Shown here: one piece after another, positions 22,519 through 23,653 of the stretch
How the letters are laid out: each line of letters begins with the position of its first letter
Numbering within the stretch: the first letter of the stretch is position 1
DNA from: JAQSWP01 sp040255215
Lineage (GTDB): Bacteria > Pseudomonadota > Alphaproteobacteria > Reyranellales > JAQSWP01
Direction of reading: 5' to 3'
Length of the DNA: 23,653 nt
Assembly (NCBI GenBank): GCA_040255215.1
Contig: JBDZUM010000058.1
Span: 1 to 23,653 of the forward strand
The notes under the pieces: generated by a model
Told to the model about the DNA's origin: nothing
The model's input: only the letters and a program-made list of their open reading frames with translations
Database searches by the model: none
Translations under genes and position numbers: made by a program

Positions 22519-23147
22519 GTCTGGCGCGGCGAAACGTGCGGGTTGGAATAGACGAAGGTCTTGGGATCGATCTTCACGCCGGTCTCGACGTCGAACAGGC
22601 CGACGGTGACGGTGCGGCCGTTCTTGTAGGTGATGGCCCAGCGCTTGAGCTGCAGCGGCCGGTCGCCGAACACGATCTGCAGCTTCTCGCCGTCCGGGCT
22701 CTTCTTCTGCGCCAGGTTGACCGCCAGGAACCCGCCCTCGCGCTGGATGCCGGTGACGATCAGCCGATCGTCGAAGCTTATGTCCTTGGCCACCAGCACC
22801 GACAGCGGCGTGGCGTCGAGCGACACCTGGGTCAGCGCGCCGCCGCCGATGTAGTTGAGCTGGTTGCCGTCGGCGATGATCTCGTACGGTCCCTTGGGCA
22901 CGAACTGGAAGCGCAGCTTGCCCGGCCGCTGCAGATGCAGCACGCCCTCGAGCTGCCGGCCGTCCTCCTCGGTCTGCACGAATTTGGCGCGCAGCGTGTC
23001 GATGCCGTTGAGATACTTCTCGATGCGCGCGATGTCGGCCCTGTCGCGTTCGCTCAGCGCCTTGCCCTGGGCCATCGCGCTGCCTGCAGCCAGCGCCAAT
23101 GCGCCGCCGAGCAGCAGCGCGCGTCTGGTTATCACCTGGATCGCCAA
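22512..23147 (-). CDS. lolA: Outer-membrane lipoprotein carrier protein LolA family
   Basis: A 211-residue periplasmic protein of the LolA fold. Residues 1-26 are a signal peptide with an Arg-Arg pair (TRRALLLGGALALAAGSAMA, cleavage after AMA26), possibly Tat-type. The mature region shows IEKYLNGIDTLRAKFVQ, LHLQRPGKLRFQF, IIADGNQLNYI and FDVETGVKIDPKTF, typical of LolA, which ferries lipoproteins from LolCDE to the outer membrane. The start is TTG at 23147, chosen because GGAG lies 7 bases upstream; a GTG four codons on is the alternative. It lies 20 bases after another LolA-family gene, so the two probably share a transcript. Which of the pair is the housekeeping LolA cannot be decided here. 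Confidence 0.9.
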   Translation of the reverse strand: MAIQVITRRALLLGGALALAAGSAMAQGKALSERDRADIARIEKYLNGIDTLRAKFVQTEEDGRQLEGVLHLQRPGKLRFQFVPKGPYEIIADGNQLNYIGGGALTQVSLDATPLSVLVAKDISFDDRLIVTGIQREGGFLAVNLAQKKSPDGEKLQIVFGDRPLQLKRWAITYKNGRTVTVGLFDVETGVKIDPKTFVYSNPHVSPRQTY

Positions 23148-23167
23148 GGGAAGGCTCCGGATAGGTT

Positions 23168-23653
23168 CTAGGGACGGAAACGCCGGTTGGGGTCGGGATC
23201 GACGAAGACGAAGAGATCGTCCTTCAACGCGCCGCCGACTTTAAGATTGGTCAACGTCACGCTGATCGCCCGGTTCCGTCCATCGACCACCGTCCAGCGC
23301 CGCAGCTGCAGGGGTTTGTCGCCGAAGGTCAACACGACATGACCCTCGCCGGGAGAGCGCGCCTGCACGGCAGTGATCTGCAGCACGCCGGCGTCGCGCT
23401 CGACCTTGGTGACGCTGAGATCGCCGGTCAGGCTGATCTTGGGCGCCACCAGGAACTTGGCGACGGTCAGGCCGGTCGGCAGCTGGCTGATCTGGTCGGT
23501 GTCGGCGTCGTAGTAGGTGACCTGCTTGCCGTCGGCGATGATCTGGATGCGCGCGGGCGGGTCGTACTGGAAGCGCAGCCGGCCGGGCCGCTTGATGTAG
23601 AACTCGCCGCCCAGCGGTGCGCCGCGATCGGCGACCTGCAGGAAGCGGGCCTC
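23168..23653 (-). CDS. LolA-family protein, 5' end cut by the window edge
   Basis: The last 161 codons of a gene whose start lies beyond base 23653. The frame is open to the edge and reads EARFLQVADRGAPLGGEFYIK, RPGRLRFQYDPP, IIADGKQVTYYD, then LTVAKFLVAPKISL and KPLQLRRWTVVDGRNR, ending NRRFRP. This is the LolA core in the same order as in the neighbour: RPGRLRFQ matches RPGKLRFQ, IIADGKQVTY matches IIADGNQLNY, and KPLQLRRW matches RPLQLKRW. Hence it is a diverged tandem paralogue of lolA rather than a fragment of it. The stop TAG lies 20 bases before the next gene. A GTG at 23449 is an internal codon, not the start. Confidence 0.85.
   Translation of the reverse strand, partial: EARFLQVADRGAPLGGEFYIKRPGRLRFQYDPPARIQIIADGKQVTYYDADTDQISQLPTGLTVAKFLVAPKISLTGDLSVTKVERDAGVLQITAVQARSPGEGHVVLTFGDKPLQLRRWTVVDGRNRAISVTLTNLKVGGALKDDLFVFVDPDPNRRFRP

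Overview
High-GC proteobacterial chromosomal DNA, dense with genes on both strands. The gene set (an fds-type NAD-linked formate dehydrogenase operon in the order known from Rhodobacter and other Alphaproteobacteria, LolA-family proteins, a class III nucleotidyl cyclase, and a DUF255/YyaL thioredoxin-like protein) and the strong GC bias at third codon positions suggest an alphaproteobacterium of soil or fresh water. The genus cannot be fixed from the sequence alone. No tRNA, rRNA, CRISPR array, insertion sequence or prophage gene was seen, and no stretch over 300 bases lacks a gene.

Layout. (1) 1-3069, plus strand: a DUF255/YyaL protein, a 56-residue single-pass membrane protein, and a 213-residue protein with an Ada-like GHRPCGEC cysteine motif. 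(2) 3059-5146: a secreted alpha/beta hydrolase with a C-terminal beta-sandwich-like domain (minus), divergent from a DsbA-fold 2-hydroxychromene-2-carboxylate isomerase homologue (plus), with stacked palindromes between them. (3) 5150-8428: a NADAR-like protein (minus) divergent from two tandem paralogous patatin-like acyl hydrolases (plus). (4) 8425-11516, minus: an apparent three-gene operon of MBL-fold hydrolase, SAM methyltransferase and membrane-bound class III cyclase, converging on the patatins with a 4-base overlap. (5) 11683-13379, plus: a YegS/DagK-type lipid kinase and a lipoprotein of unknown function. (6) 13446-19434, minus: the formate dehydrogenase operon fdsGB (one fused gene), fdsA, fdhD (=fdsC), fdsD, preceded by a TATAAT inside a dyad and by an upstream palindrome. 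(7) 19534-21627, minus: a gentisate 1,2-dioxygenase-type bicupin and a class I glutamine amidotransferase-like hydrolase, separated by a REP/REPIN-like palindrome cluster. (8) 21715-22518, plus: a sterol desaturase/fatty acid hydroxylase homologue. (9) 22512-23653, minus: two tandem LolA-family genes, the upstream one cut by the window edge.

How the genes may work together. The formate dehydrogenase block is a coherent unit: diaphorase (GB), catalytic Mo/Fe-S subunit (A), the sulfurtransferase that activates it (FdhD) and the small delta subunit (D). The most intriguing neighbourhood is 5.1-12.6 kb, where a NADAR-like protein, two patatin-like hydrolases with an unusual nucleophile elbow, a cyclase co-transcribed with a metallo-hydrolase that could be a phosphodiesterase, and a lipid kinase lie side by side. 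A cyclic-nucleotide/lipid-signalling link is a hypothesis only; the strand arrangement shows at least three separate transcription units.
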